Of a stretch of DNA of 64,000 nt, positions 1 to 11,390 are shown one piece after another (positions within the stretch are counted from its first letter, which is position 1; the number at the start of each line of letters is the position of its first letter). A program made the translations under genes and the position numbers. The notes under the pieces were generated by a model. The model worked only from the letters and a program-made list of their open reading frames with translations, did not search any database and was not told where the DNA came from. The stretch is from Megaleporinus macrocephalus. Its lineage: Eukaryota; Chordata; Actinopteri; Characiformes; Anostomidae. Location: positions 3,036,004 to 3,100,003 of the forward strand of contig CM038727.1 of assembly GCA_021613375.1 (NCBI GenBank), given 5' to 3'.

Positions 1-149
1 TACAGTATCAGTGCAGTACTTATCCAGAGTTCCTAGAAGATCAAGTGCAATTACGGTTTCCACCAGTGCTTCAGTAGATCAGTGTTTACAAGTGCTTCAC
101 AAAGAGATGGTGGTCTTCAGTCTGCGTTTGAAGACTGCGAGAGAGTTTG

Positions 150-345
150 CTACTCGGACAGTCAAGGGGGTGAAGGGCTCGAGATGCTGACCGACTTTTG
201 ACCATCGCCATAAGGTCAGAAGGAGCTGGTCCAGTCTTGCCTTTGTAGGCATCAGAACTTGCGAGCAGCTACAGGAAGCCAGCGAAGGGAGTGCAGCAGT
301 GGAGTGACGTGAGTGAACTTGGGAAGATTGAAGACGAGCCTATAT
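150..345 (+). repeat. Probable fragment of a teleost interspersed repeat
   Basis: The stretch holds wording such as GTGACGTGAGTGAACTTGGG followed by AAGATTGAAGACGAG, which I recall from a dispersed repeat common in fish genomes. There is no second copy in this window, so the call rests on memory of the family. Its class is not resolved. An open frame of 160 codons starts at 291 and runs through it into an 11-bp tandem repeat; I do not consider it a gene. Confidence 0.35.
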
Positions 346-627
346 ATTTACTAATAGGGATTGCAATAGTAGCGTGTGGAACTGTGAGCGAGAGAACTCT
401 GGGAAGGAGGCTTGTTAAGGGAGTGTTGTTCAATTTGTCCAATTTCCTCAAATTCCGTGATAATTCCGGCTGTGATTGTGAGTTCAGGAGGAGGATGTGT
501 GTTTCCCGGGGCTTGATTGACGAACGCTCAGTTTATCTTTGTATTAAACCAAACAGCGGCTTCATAAACTCATCATCAATTAACAACCAGGAACGCAGCA
601 AGAGGCAAAGCAGGGCATATTCATCCG

Positions 628-735
628 CTGCCTCCCGCCTGCCTCCCTCCTGCCTCCCTCCTGCCTCCCGCCTGCCTCCCGCCTGCCTCCCGCCTGCCTC
701 CCTCCTGCCTCCCGCCTGCCTCCCGCCTGCCTCCG
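628..735. repeat. 11-bp minisatellite (CTGCCTCCCGC), about 10 copies
   Basis: The unit CTGCCTCCCGC alternates with CTGCCTCCCTC. Because 11 is not a multiple of 3, one reading frame passes through all three phases every 33 bp and gives an 11-residue Pro/Leu/Ala/Ser/Cys repeat. The strand is strongly pyrimidine-rich. Confidence 0.9.
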
Positions 736-1070
736 ATCCGCAGAGTCACCCAGAAATACAGCGCTATTTATAAACCCGCTCGGAGACGAATCAGCTGAAA
801 AGTATGGAAGCGGGTGATAACAGACGAGCCTCAGGTGGACTCCAAAACCAGGTGTCTGATTTTACCCCTCGCTTCTCTTATCAGTTTATTTTTTAATTAG
901 ATTAATGAGAGCGTGTCCCAGCAGGCCACTCTACCTTTCTCAGGGTTCTTCTCTGCACCTGCAGATTGCTTCAGCCTTCTTATTGGATCTGTTCTGCGTC
1001 CCAAAGAAGGAACATCTGTGACGGAGGAATTGATTGGGTTTTTCTGAGTGTTTGGAACATGATCCCAAAA
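736..1070. other. Non-repetitive, non-coding stretch
   Basis: No open frame of note, no recognisable repeat and no RNA gene was seen. It separates the 11-bp array from the large 46/49-bp array. Confidence 0.5.
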
Positions 1071-2745
1071 TTACTGCTACAGAGGTTTGTGTAGAGTCGG
1101 CTGTGTGTGTGTAGTGTTACTGCTGCTACAGAGGTTAGTGTAGAGTCTGCTGTGTGTGTGTAGTGTTACTGCTGCTACAGAGGTTAGTGTAGAGTCGGCT
1201 GTGTGTGTGTGTAGTGTTACTGCTACAGAGGTTAGTGTAGAGTCTGCTGTGTGTGTGTGTAGTGTTACTGCTACAGAGGTTAGTGTAGAGTCTGCTGTGT
1301 GTGTGTAGTGTTACTGCTACAGAGGTTAGTGTAGAGTCTGCTGTGTGTGTGTGTAGTGTTACTGCTACAGAGGTTAGTGTAGAGTCGGCTGTGTGTGTGT
1401 AGTGTTACTGCTACAGAGGTTAGTGTAGAGTCTGCTGTGTGTGTGTAGTGTTACTGCTACAGAGGTTAGAGTAGAGTCGGCTGTGTGTGTGTAGTGTTAC
1501 TGCTGCTACAGAGGTTAGTGTAGAGTCGGCTGTGTGTGTGTAGTGTTACTGCTACAGAGGTTAGTGTAGAGTCGGCTGTGTGTGTGTAGTGTTACTGCTA
1601 CAGAGGTTAGTGTAGAGTCGGCTGCGTGTGTGTAGTGTTACTGCTGCTACAGAGGTTAGTGTAGAGTCGGCTGTGTGTGTGTAGTGTTACTGCTACAGAG
1701 GTTAGTGGAGAGTCGGCTGTGTGTGTGTAGTGTTACTGCTACAGAGGTTAGTGTAGAGTCGGCTGTGTGTGTGTAGTGTTACTGCTACAGAGGTTAGTGT
1801 AGAGTCGGCTGTGTGTGTGTAGTGTTACTGCTGCTACAGAGGTTAGTGTAGAGTCGGCTGTGTGTGTGTAGTGTTACTGCTGCTACAGAGGTTAGTGTAG
1901 AGTCGGCTGTGTGTGTGTAGTGTTACTGCTGCTACAGAGGTTAGTGTAGAGTCGGCTGTGTGTGTGTAGTGTTACTGCTACAGAGGTTAGTGTAGAGTCG
2001 GCTGTGTGTGTGTAGTGTTACTGCTGCTACAGAGGTTAGTGGAGAGTCGGCTGTGTGTGTGTAGTGTTACTGCTACAGAGGTTAGTGTAGAGTCGGCTGT
2101 GTGTGTGTAGTGTTACTGCTGCTACAGAGGTTAGTGTAGAGTCGGCTGTGTGTGTGTAGTGTTACTGCTGCTACAGAGGTTAGTGTAGAGTCGGCTGTGT
2201 GTGTGTAGTGTTACTGCTACAGAGGTTAGTGTAGAGTCGGCTGTGTGTGTGTAGTGTTACTGCTGCTACAGAGGTTAGTGTAGAGTCGGCTGTGTGTGTG
2301 TAGTGTTACTGCTGCTACAGAGGTTAGTGTAGAGTCGGCTGTGTGTGTGTAGTGTTACTGCTGCTACAGAGGTTAGTGGAGAGTCGGCTGTGTGTGTGTA
2401 GTGTTACTGCAGCTACAGAGGTTAGTGTAGAGTCGGCTGTGTGTGTGTAGTGTTACTGCTGCTACAGAGGTTAGTGTAGAGTCGGCTGTGTGTGTGTAGT
2501 GTTACTGCTGCTACAGAGGTTAGTGTAGAGTCGGCTGTGTGTGTGTAGTGTCACTGCTACAGAGGTTAGTGTACGGTCGGCTGTGTGTGTGTGTGTAGTG
2601 TTACTGCTACAGAGGTTAGTGTAGAGTCGGCTGTGTGTGTGTAGTGTTACTGCTACAGAGGTTAGTGTAGAGTCGGCTGTATGTGTGTAGTGTTACTGCT
2701 ACAGAGGTTAGTGTACGGTCGGCTGTGTGTGTGTGTAGTGTAGAG
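1071..2745 (+). repeat. 46/49-bp minisatellite with internal TG run, about 35 copies
   Basis: Each unit contains GCTACAGAGGTTAGTGTAGA, then GTCGGCTG, a (TG)4-6 run and TAGTGTTACTG. Units are 46 bp, or 49 bp when the CTG before CTACAGAGG is doubled. Units near the left end often read GTCTGCTG, while most to the right read GTCGGCTG, so variants are clustered. The TG run varies in length between copies. It has stops in all frames and no coding role. I could not trace its origin. Confidence 0.95.
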
Positions 2746-4802
2746 ATGTTTACTGTACCAGTTTGAGGTACTTCATGTTTGGATTTAATTACAGTGATTA
2801 TATCACATCAGTCTTAATATACATTTATATTCAATTCAGTTAGAACACAGTAAGTGTGTTTGGAGTATTTTTTTCTATGCAACTTGTTGTTGCCATTGTT
2901 TCGAGTGACAGACAGTATATTCTGGTCGCAGCTGTTATGTACCAGTGACATTTCTACTTGCATATTGTTTCATATCACGTTTTAGAAACTCTGAAGTACA
3001 TTCTGTACACCTACACTTTAAGGCTCCTCAGTAAAGCGATCAATGACTTCTATATAGAAACATTCTATGCTTAAACGTTCCTTCATATTGATTTAGAATG
3101 TGTTTTACATGGTTCTATACCATATCTGCACCAAAATAGGTTCTTTTATTGCTACAACCCTAACATCGTAACAATTGCAGGAGCCTTGGCTGATCGATTG
3201 CACTTGTAGTAAAAATTAAACTTGTGCAAACAAATGGTTTAAGTACGTTTCAGTACCTTCTGACTTCTGACCAAAATGTAGAAAAAAAAACAAGTTGCAA
3301 ATCAATCAACCTTTATTTTCACTGGGAAATACATTAAGGGAGACCCTCGTTTACAATTGCGCCGAGCATTACAATTATAATATAGAAAATGGGATTGAAG
3401 AAAATTTTAAATTAATTTAATAAATAATTGAAATGTAAAAGAAACAATAAGAACAGACAAAATACGTAAGATAAATCATAAAAAAAAAACAAATAAGAAA
3501 CTAAAATCAGGAAAATAAAGTAAATGTAAATATAGTAGTAAAATATAAAATAGTTAATAAAATAGAACTAATAATAACAAAAATAAAGGTAATAATAAAA
3601 GAATATTATTAATAATAATAGAGTAATAAAAAATTATAATTAATAAACAATGTTAAAAGGAAAAAGTAATAATAAACTGAATATCAAAATCATAAAACTA
3701 AAATTTAATAAAACACTGGCAGGTCGTGTGGAGATGGTTAGAATTAAGGGTTTAGAATGATAGTGTTTCCTGCAGTGACGTCCAGCTCGCTGGTGCTGCT
3801 GGAGCTAAAAGCAGACTTTCCTAGTTCAGTAAAAGCTCTAGGAACCTGAAGGGTGTTCCAGTCACTGCAGCGAGTTCCATGATTGGTACTAATCTCAGTG
3901 AACATTGTTGTGATATACGATGGCGTACGGGCAGAAAGTGCTTTCAAGTGCTTTAAACCTGGAGGCCTTAGCCGCAACCCTGGACCACAGGGCCGCCGGA
4001 GAAGCTCAGCCAAAGTCTGTAGAAGGTTGCAAAAACTGGTTGCTTCAAACTAATAACACAGTTCAAGGCAGACGGTCTCATCTGGTCATGCAGGGTTTTT
4101 GTAGATTCCTTTGAGGCCGAAGCTCTTTGTGAAATTGTAATTTGCAGACAAAAGCTTTCAAAACCGTCTCGCTTTAATCTTTCAGTGATTTTTGTGAAGA
4201 CTGAGAGGTTTCTCGCTCCTCTTGTGTCAGAAATGCAGTCTCTGACCTTCGCTGACTGTTGCTAAACACTGGCTTCCTCTTAAATTCCTCCAATAGAAGA
4301 GTCACGGTTCTCCTGTACAGAGCGCATTAGCTCTGAGACCGGAATGAAAGAAAAGGCTTTATACTGTCATTTGTTTCATTATGGCTGGTCAAAGTCCTGC
4401 CTGTATAATTAAAAAAAAAAAAAAAAAATCTCTTCTCTGCTTAATTACTGTATTGTTTTGTTAATTACGTCTTCCCGCGGTAGGAGAGAGGTGTTAACTG
4501 AAAATGCCAACCTGCACCAATAAATGTGCCTGAAAAACGGGATTCCTTTAGCGCGGTGCTACTGAAGAGCTGTGCCTGCTTCACTAAACAAGCTTTCATT
4601 CGACTCTCTCAGGTTGGCAACTTCGTACGTCACATCAAAAGGTTTTGTACATAAAATAATTAATATCTGCAGGTCACAGACACGCCACACGAGCCTCGTT
4701 CCACTGACAAGTCAAACAAACAGACTGTTATTGGTCAACAAGTCTCCAACACAGCCTCCAATCAGTCGTCAAGTCAGAAACGCAGACTACGATTGGTTGT
4801 TA
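2746..4802. other. Non-coding stretch with AT-rich core and poly-A tract
   Basis: From about 3270 to 3720 the sequence is very AT-rich, with many AATAA-type runs. A run of 18 A lies at 4411-4428. Short frames at 3744-4114 on both strands lack family features. The segment just before the AT-rich core (3298-3370) may be an interspersed repeat, but I cannot assign it. No gene was seen. Confidence 0.5.
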
Positions 4803-5620
4803 AGTGGTGGAGTTTACACCACTCCAAAATCTTGTGGTGGAGCTTTACACCACTCCAGAGTCCAGTGGTGGAGCTTTACACCACTCCAGAGTCCAGTGGT
4901 GGAGCTTTAAACCACTCCAGAGTCCAGTGGTGGAGTTTACACCACTCCAGAATCTTGTGGTGGAGCTTTACACCACTTCAGAATCTTGTGGTGGAGCTTT
5001 ACACCACTTCAGAGTCCAGTGGTGGAGCTTTAAACCACTCCAGAGTCCAGTGGTGGAGCTTTACACCACTCCAGAATCTTGTGGTGGAGCTTTAAACCAC
5101 TCCAGAGTCCAGTGGTGGAGCTTTACACCACTCCAGAGTCCAGTGGTGGAGCTTTAAACCACTCCAGAGTCCAGTGGTGGAGTTTACACCACTCCAGAAT
5201 CTTGTGGTGGAGCTTTACACCACTTCAGAATCTTGTGGTGGAGCTTTACACCACTTCAGAGTCCAGTGGTGGAGCTTTACATCACTCCAGAGTCCGGTGG
5301 TGGAGCTTTACACCAATCCAGAGTGCAGTAGTGGAGCTTTACACCACTCCAGAATCTTCTGGTGGGGCTTTACATCACTCCAGAGTTCAGTGGTGGAGCT
5401 TTACACCAATACAGAGTGCAGTGGTGGAGATTTACACCACTCCGGAGTCCACTGGTGAAGTTTTACACCACTCCAGAATCTTGTGGTGGAGCTTTACATC
5501 ACTCCAGAGTCCAGTGATGGAGCTTTACACCACTCCAGAGTCCAGTGGTGGAGCTTTACACCAATACAGAGTGCAGTGGTGGAGATTTACACCACTCCAG
5601 AGTCCAGTGGTAGAGCTTTA
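4803..5620. repeat. 31-bp minisatellite, about 26 copies, derived from a Tc1-like transposon
   Basis: The unit contains CCAGTGGTGGAGCTTTACAC followed by CACTCCAGAGT. Each unit holds an inverted repeat, AGTGGTG...CACCACT, a 7-bp stem with an 8-base loop. The right edge runs straight into Tc1-like sequence (5621 onward), and the unit itself resembles the part of the Tc1 coding region that lies next to that flank in intact family members. As 31 is not a multiple of 3, long shadow open frames of 31-residue period appear in several frames; none is a gene. Confidence 0.93.
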
Positions 5621-6006
5621 CAGCTCTCCAGCCGACACTTGGCATTGCACATAGTGATCTTAGGTTTGTGTGCAGCTGCTCAGCAATGGAGGCCCATTTC
5701 ATGAAGCTCCTGATACTCAGTTCTTGTGCTGATGCTGCTGCCTGAGGCTGTTTGGAACTCCACAGGGAGTTCCAGGCTGAGCTGTTGTTGCCCCTAGACA
5801 CTTCCACTGTCCCAGTAATAGCACATAGAGTTCTCATGAGCAGCTCTGACAAGTCATTGAGCTCTCCAGCATGTGCTGTTCTACTGCCCGTGTTTGTTTA
5901 TGGAGATTAAATTATTATTTTATACATCTGTCAGCAATGGGTCCAACAGAAACACCTCAACTCAGTTATAGGAGGGGCGTCCGTCTACACCTGGGTATAT
6001 GGTATA
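5621..6006 (-). mobile_element. Tc1-like transposon remnant, start of transposase side and terminal end
   Basis: Coding sense is on the minus strand. From left to right the plus strand shows the reverse of the transposase segment around GGCATTGCACATAGTGATCT, then the N-terminal part and a degraded end near GGCGTCCGTCTACACCTGGG that resembles the family terminus. Frames are broken; the longest piece on the minus strand is 5852-5556, with stops beyond. The rest of the transposase is missing because the 31-bp array replaces it. Assignment is from memory of the family plus similarity to the copy at 21548-21935. Confidence 0.75.
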
Positions 6007-6644
6007 TGTTATGTGTATTAAAGGTTCTTCTGCAGAAACAATCCAATGCATCCTAATCCGATTTCCTTCTGTCATACGTGTGTGGAGTGAAAATTTATCC
6101 GGATGTGTCCTGAAGTCAGTCCCGCCTCCACAGGAAAGAGTCCATCATGCAATTATTAATCCATAATTCATAAGCTATTCTCTTGGTCTTCTCTCTTTTC
6201 TTTATTGACCGCCATATGTCTGCGCCATATGTTTCTCTTCAGCAGCGAACTTCAGAAGCTGCAGCGGTCTTACTTCTGCGCTGTGGTCTTCACTAGGATG
6301 GTTAGACTCAGGTGGTGCTGGTCAGATGGCTGCTTTTAAATATAAACTGTTGCGTCTCGCCTTTGAGCAGAACATGATGTCTGCTGCCAATTTCTTTTTC
6401 ATGGATTTGGAGAATTGCAGCAGCCCACGTTGAGCCAGTGGACACGTGTGGTGAGAGGGAGGCTGTTCACACATCCTGAGGGCTTATGTTGGACCTGATG
6501 AAGAGAAAAAGTTTTAACTTCTGTAAACTCAGTGCTGGCTCTACCAAATAACCCACTGAACGCAGAAGCTGAGGGCCCTGTGGCCACCAGGAGGCCCCCT
6601 AATAACCACTGGGTTATTACTGTACCATAATGTTATCTAAGGGT
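6007..6644. other. Non-coding stretch
   Basis: No repeat family or credible gene was recognised. A minus-strand frame at 6587-6399 has no family features. Confidence 0.45.
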
Positions 6645-7893
6645 TAGATACTCAGACTGATCCATGTATAGGTAGTCAGACTGACCCAGGTCAACATACT
6701 CTAACTGATCCCTGTTAACATATTCAGACCGATCCCGGTTAGCATACTCGGACTGATCCAGGTTTAGATACCCGGACTGATCCAGGTTTAGATACTCAGA
6801 CTGATCCATGTGTAGATAATCAGACTGTCCCAGGTTAACATACTCAGACTGATCCCGGTTAACATACTCGGACTGATCCAGGTTTAGATACTCAGACTGG
6901 TCCATGTGTAGGTAGTCAGACTGACCCAGGTCAGCATACTCTAACTGATCCCAGATAACATACTCGGACTGATCCAGCTTTAGATACTCAGACTGATCCA
7001 TGTGTAGATAATCAGACTGTCCCTGGTTAACATACTCAGACTGATCCCGGTTAACATACTCGGACTGATCCAGGTTTAGATACTCAGACTGATCCATGTG
7101 TAGATAATCAGACTGTCCCAGGTTAACATACTCAGACTGATCCCGGTTAACATACTCAGACTGATCCAGGTTTAGATACTCAGACTGGTCCATGTGTAGA
7201 TAATCAGACTGTCCCAGGTCAACATACTCAGACTGATCCATGTATAGGTAGTCAGTCTGTCCCAGGTTAACATACTCTGACTGATCCAGGTCCACATATT
7301 TGGACTGATCCAGGGTTAGATAATTAGTCTGATCCCGGTTAACATACTCAGACTGATCCAGGTTTAGATACTCAGATTGACTCAGGTGTAGATACTCGGG
7401 CTGATATAAATGTAGATACTTGGACTGATTCAGGGTTAGACAATCCGACTGATTTAGGTTCAAATATTCAGACTGATCCAGGTATAGATACTCAGACTGA
7501 ACCAGGTTTAGATAATCAAACTGAACCAGGTTTAGATACTTAGATTGACCCAGGTGTAGATACTCGGGCCGATCCAGGTGTAGATACTCAGACTGAACCA
7601 GGTTTGAACACTCAGACAGATCAAAGTGCAGATACTGATGCACGTTCAGACACTTAGATTGATCCAGGTGTACATACTCAGACTGATTCAGGTTTAGGTT
7701 CTCAGATTGATCCAGGTATAGATATTTGTATTGATCCAGGTTTACAAACTCAGGTGGATCCAGGTTTAGATACTCAGACTGATACTCAGAGTGATTTAAG
7801 TCCACATACTCAGACTAATCCAGGTGTAGATACTCAGGCTGACCCAGGTTTGGATAGTTAGACTGATTCAGCTGTGGATACTCAGACTGTGCC
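6645..7893 (-). repeat. 24-bp minisatellite with 96/192-bp higher-order pattern
   Basis: The base unit is built on GATACTCAGACTGATCCAGG plus TTTA. A marked variant with ATGTGTAGATAATCAGACTG recurs at about 6809, 7001, 7097 and 7193, so spacing is 192 and then 96 bp, that is 8 and 4 units. Because 24 is a multiple of 3 and the unit lacks stops on the minus strand, a frame of 390 codons stays open (7805-6633) with the 8-residue motif LDQSEYLN. Both ends of that frame lie in or at the edge of the array, there is no unique coding sequence attached, and the array goes on to 7893 past its start. I treat it as a repeat, not a gene. Confidence 0.9.
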
Positions 7894-8708
7894 AGACAAC
7901 ATGTATTTCCAGGGCAACTAAAATTAGAGCTCCGCCGCATTGGACCCTTCCTGGGTCCACGATGCATGTCAAGTTAAGACATCTCTATGATGTGCTGATT
8001 AACCCATGCAAGCACTGGACCAGAACCAAACCAAATTTTTGGATTTCTGGTTTTGAGCTATTTTTTAGTTTTCTGGTTTTGGGCTATATATTGGCTCTGG
8101 CTTCGCATCGTGACATTAAAGTGTTTATCACTTTCAAATCTGCGAGCGTTACAACATCTTTTCACATAATTTGAAAAATTAATTGGAACCATTTTTGTCT
8201 CCATTAACTTCCATTAAACGTTGTTTCCTTCGTCTGTATAGATGCAAGATTTTCTTCTAAAAACAACAAATTGGTGCAAGAAAACAATGGTGCCCCTTTG
8301 CGAAGATTGCGAAGGTTTATAGCCGTGGGCGGAGCTACTCAGATGGGGGCGGTATTGTTTTAATGATATCCCACTGGATGTAGGAAGGATCTAGTCAAAT
8401 CTAACCAGCTTGTTGAGTCCCATTTTTTTTTCGGACCCACAAAAACTGACCGGGTTGTGTTATTACATGGTTCGTGAGCTGGAAGGAGCTTCAGGTACAC
8501 AAATAAATGCTAGCCTAACAGGGGCCCACAACTGGAACCCATTTGGGCTCCCAGTGGTAGCATAACTGGGGCTCACAACTCCAAAACTACTACAAAAGTG
8601 CGTCCCCTTTAAGCAAAACAGGCTCGACTGAAGCTTGAGCCAATATGAACCATCAATTTCCTTAAATATTTAAAATTAGATATTGTGTTGGTGTAACCAA
8701 CGTATGGT
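7894..8708. other. Non-coding stretch with a short piece of the GTTATAAC-family repeat context
   Basis: At about 8515-8600 there are phrases such as GGGCCCACAACTGGAACCCA and CAGTGGTAGCATAACTGGGG, which match the style of the array at 10100-10640. The rest shows no gene or known repeat. Confidence 0.5.
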
Positions 8709-9290
8709 CACTGGCTGTGTTTGCATGCAGAGATTTTCTCCAATCCGATTCATTCTGATCCTAGATTAAGACGGAGGTCTTTATATGCTCACTCTACGCA
8801 ACACTCTGATGAAAATCTTCGTTTACAAGTAATCAGATCCAAAATTACACGCATGCGTAGAGTACGTCTTGGTGTAAACGTTACCATGACAACAAGCATC
8901 AGGCGAGGTCAGTTTCCGTCCATCCTGCTAGCTATTTTTAAATCTTTTAAGGTTCGAATCATGAACTTTGTCTCTTCTGAAGACCAGTCTCTACCTCCCG
9001 CCATGTTGAAACGTCCTCCATGACGCTAGAGTACATGTGCAGGAAATATTTAAACATTCCGATTGGGAATGTAATCGGATACAGGCGTTTACACGACTTT
9101 TATTATTCTATTAAACTGATTATTTATGGGATTACCCACCTCCTTCAATCAGATAGAAACTGTAATCGGAATGACCTGAATCGGACAAGTCTATTGGGAT
9201 TGAGGTGCATACATGGACGTATTCTATTCCGATTGAGCTATTAGTCGGATTATTAACAGATTATCAGGCTGCATGTAAACGTAGCCACTG
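8709..9290. mobile_element. 582-bp non-autonomous DNA transposon (MITE-like) with 22-bp terminal inverted repeats
   Basis: The left end CACTGGCTGTGTTTGCATGC(AG) and the reverse complement of the right end CAGTGGCTACGTTTACATGC(AG) match at 18 of 22 positions. The interior carries repeated ATCGGA/TCCGAT words (for example AATCCGAT near 8741, TAATCGGA near 9071 and 9161, TTAGTCGGAT at 9241), as in several fish MITE families. No transposase frame is present. I could not find a clear target-site duplication, so the superfamily (hAT-like or other) is open. Confidence 0.65.
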
Positions 9291-9293
9291 TCC

Positions 9294-9412
9294 AAAAGAA
9301 AAAGTCTTTACTTTTAATGTAAGTCAATGGAACCAGAGTTTATTCCAGTTTTGGAGAGTTTTTATTTTGGAGCATTTCTATTGGTCCATTCATCCTGAAA
9401 TAATAAATGAAT
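9294..9412 (-). repeat. Dispersed repeat family X, copy 1
   Basis: Contains GGAGCATTTCTATTGGTCCA followed by TTCATC, and TTACTTTTAATGTAAGTCAA to its left. It matches in reverse the copies at 14962-15095, 43890-44035 and 52045-52165 and in the same sense the copy at 35237-35335. It starts a few bases after the end of the TIR element at 9290. Confidence 0.8.
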
Positions 9413-9939
9413 ATCAATAAAAATGAGATAGATGTTTTCCTTTGGTCTTCTGCTGGTAGGAGGTAATTTCACTCCGGGGGGCTTCGCTCTGCATTAGTAT
9501 AGAGAAGGAATGGAAAAGCCTCCACGCTCTGCCGCGCTCCAGCAGTGACGCTACCTGCGAGTACCAGCGCTAGCGGCCTTGATCGCATGCGGCCTCCGCC
9601 TGATCCTGATTTCAGCTTCTCCTCCGCTGGAGTGGAATGACTGAGCAGCTTGATCTTCTTGTCTTTCTATGCTGAAGTGATGAAAGAGCGCGGTGAGCGG
9701 AGCGGCAGGCGTGAGCTGAAAGGGGCGACTGAAGAACTCCTGATTGCCGCGTGTCACCCGGAGAGGACTTGGTTAAGTTTCAATAAATATTGAAATGAGC
9801 AGAAGCGCTGGAGGGGCCCTACCGCAGGGCGTCACACCGGCGGAGCACAACGAGGCATCTCCAGCTCAGAGGAGGATCAGCGGAGAAGAATGAGACTTAA
9901 CAACCATCAGAATCCGAGGCTGTACCTGCCAACACGTCC
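9413..9939. other. GC-richer unique island
   Basis: This part has balanced base composition and no internal repetition, unlike its surroundings. A minus-strand frame at 9757-9551 has no family features. It could be conserved regulatory sequence or an unrecognised exon; sequence alone does not decide. Confidence 0.35.
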
Positions 9940-10690
9940 ATATGGGCCCCACATGAGTTAAAGATGGGCTGACAATTGAATCCTCTATAGACATCCCAGT
10001 TCGGGCCCACTTGTCGAAGGGCTCCATATTGGCCACTAACAGGGCCAATCTGGGCTCCAAATGGGGCCCATGTGAAAAATCATTCACTGGCCCCAAAATC
10101 TAATTGGAAATAACTGTAACCCTGCTGGGCCCCCAGTGGTAGCCTAATTGGGTCCCATAACTGTATCCTAGATGGTCCCCCAGTGGTAGACAAATTGGAG
10201 CCGACAACTGTAGCCTAAGCTGGGCCCCCAGGGGTAGCATAACTAGGACCCACAACTGCACCCTACCTGGGCCCCATAACTGTATCCTAGATGGTCCCCC
10301 AGTGGTAGACAAATTGGAGCCGACAACTGTAGCCTAAGCTGGGCCCCCAGGGGTAGCATAACTAGGACCCACAACTGCACCCTACCAGGGTCCCATAACT
10401 GTAACCCAGTTGGGCCCTCAGCGGTAGCTTAACTGGGACTCTCAACTGTAGCCTATTTGGGTTGCATAACTCTTACCCAGCTGGGCCCCCAGTGGTAGCC
10501 TAACCTGTAAACCAAATGGGCCTCACAAACTGACGCAACTGGGACCCACAGCTGTAGCCCATTTGGGGCCCAAATTATGACCCAACTGGGATCCAAAGTC
10601 ATAACCCAACTGGGGTCCATGTATCACCAATCAAAAAGCCACTACAAGTCCAGATAAAACCTATATGGGGCCCACAGGGACAGGGACTGG
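9940..10690 (+). repeat. GTTATAAC-family element, copy 1, with degenerate array and a 114-bp duplication
   Basis: The left end has TTCACTGGCCCC followed by AACTGTAACCCTG, and the right end has AAAAAGCCACTACAAG followed by ATAAAACC. The same pair of ends brackets the array at 18520-20062 in the same orientation. Between them is a loose repeat of 24-30 bp built on TGGGCCC, AGTGGTAGC and CATAACTG. A 114-bp block is duplicated: CATAACTGTATCCTAGATGG occurs at about 10157 and 10271. No coding capacity is seen. Confidence 0.75.
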
Positions 10691-10977
10691 ACAATTTTGT
10701 CCAAACTACAATTGATTAAAAGTTTGGGATCAGCGTTTCCAGTGTTTTAACTTTACTGTATTGTTTTTGTTGTATATTTAACAACATAACAATATAATTT
10801 AATATATGAATTTCTAATTTATGCTGGTTTATATTATATATGGTTTCTTTATGCATCTTCTCTTCTAACTTTTTTTAATGAAGTTATCAACTGTAGAGTC
10901 ATGATTACACCTAATCAGCATGTCAGCTGTTCAATACAATTAATAGAACATTAAATAAATGTACACTTTAATAGGAG

Positions 10978-11080
10978 CGCCTCCTTATTTACACCTTATC
11001 TTCTCCACTGACCGTATAGGAGCACTTTATAGTTCTACACTTACAGACTGTAGTCCATCTGATTCTCTTCAGCTTTATTT
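10978..11080 (-). repeat. Terminal fragment of foldback family Y, reverse orientation
   Basis: Words such as AGTTCTACACTTACAGACTG followed by TAGTCCATCTG match in reverse the end of the element at 56030-56535 (GATGAACTACAGTCTGTAA) and the family as I know it from teleosts. It is a short end fragment with no coding capacity. Confidence 0.65.
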
Positions 11081-11390
11081 TTAGGCTGAGAGCCAATCAT
11101 GGGAACGGCTGTGTTGTTGGCTGCACATTATTTTCCAGCTGCTTGTTTAAAGTTCGCTGTTCCATCTGAAATAGAGCAGCAGGTACATTCTGTCACCTGA
11201 GTCTTCAGCTGTTAACGACGGCATCCTTGAGAAAAAAAAACAGGAAGAAGCTGACCAATGAGAAGCTGATTGTTTTTCTAACTTGTCATTTCTTGTTCTC
11301 AGTTCGTTTTCAAGTCATTATAAGGGAACTTACAATTTTTTAAATTTACTGCATAATTTAATTAGACTTGAGACTAAATTTATGCTAATT
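11081..11390. other. Non-coding stretch
   Basis: No open frame, repeat or RNA gene was recognised between the foldback fragment and the palindromic array. Confidence 0.45.

Noticed and set aside
6633..7805. 390-codon minus frame with 8-residue LDQSEYLN repeat
   Set aside because: Tempting as a repeat protein, but it lies entirely in a 24-bp array that goes on past its start with a stop, and it has no unique ends, signal peptide or domain.
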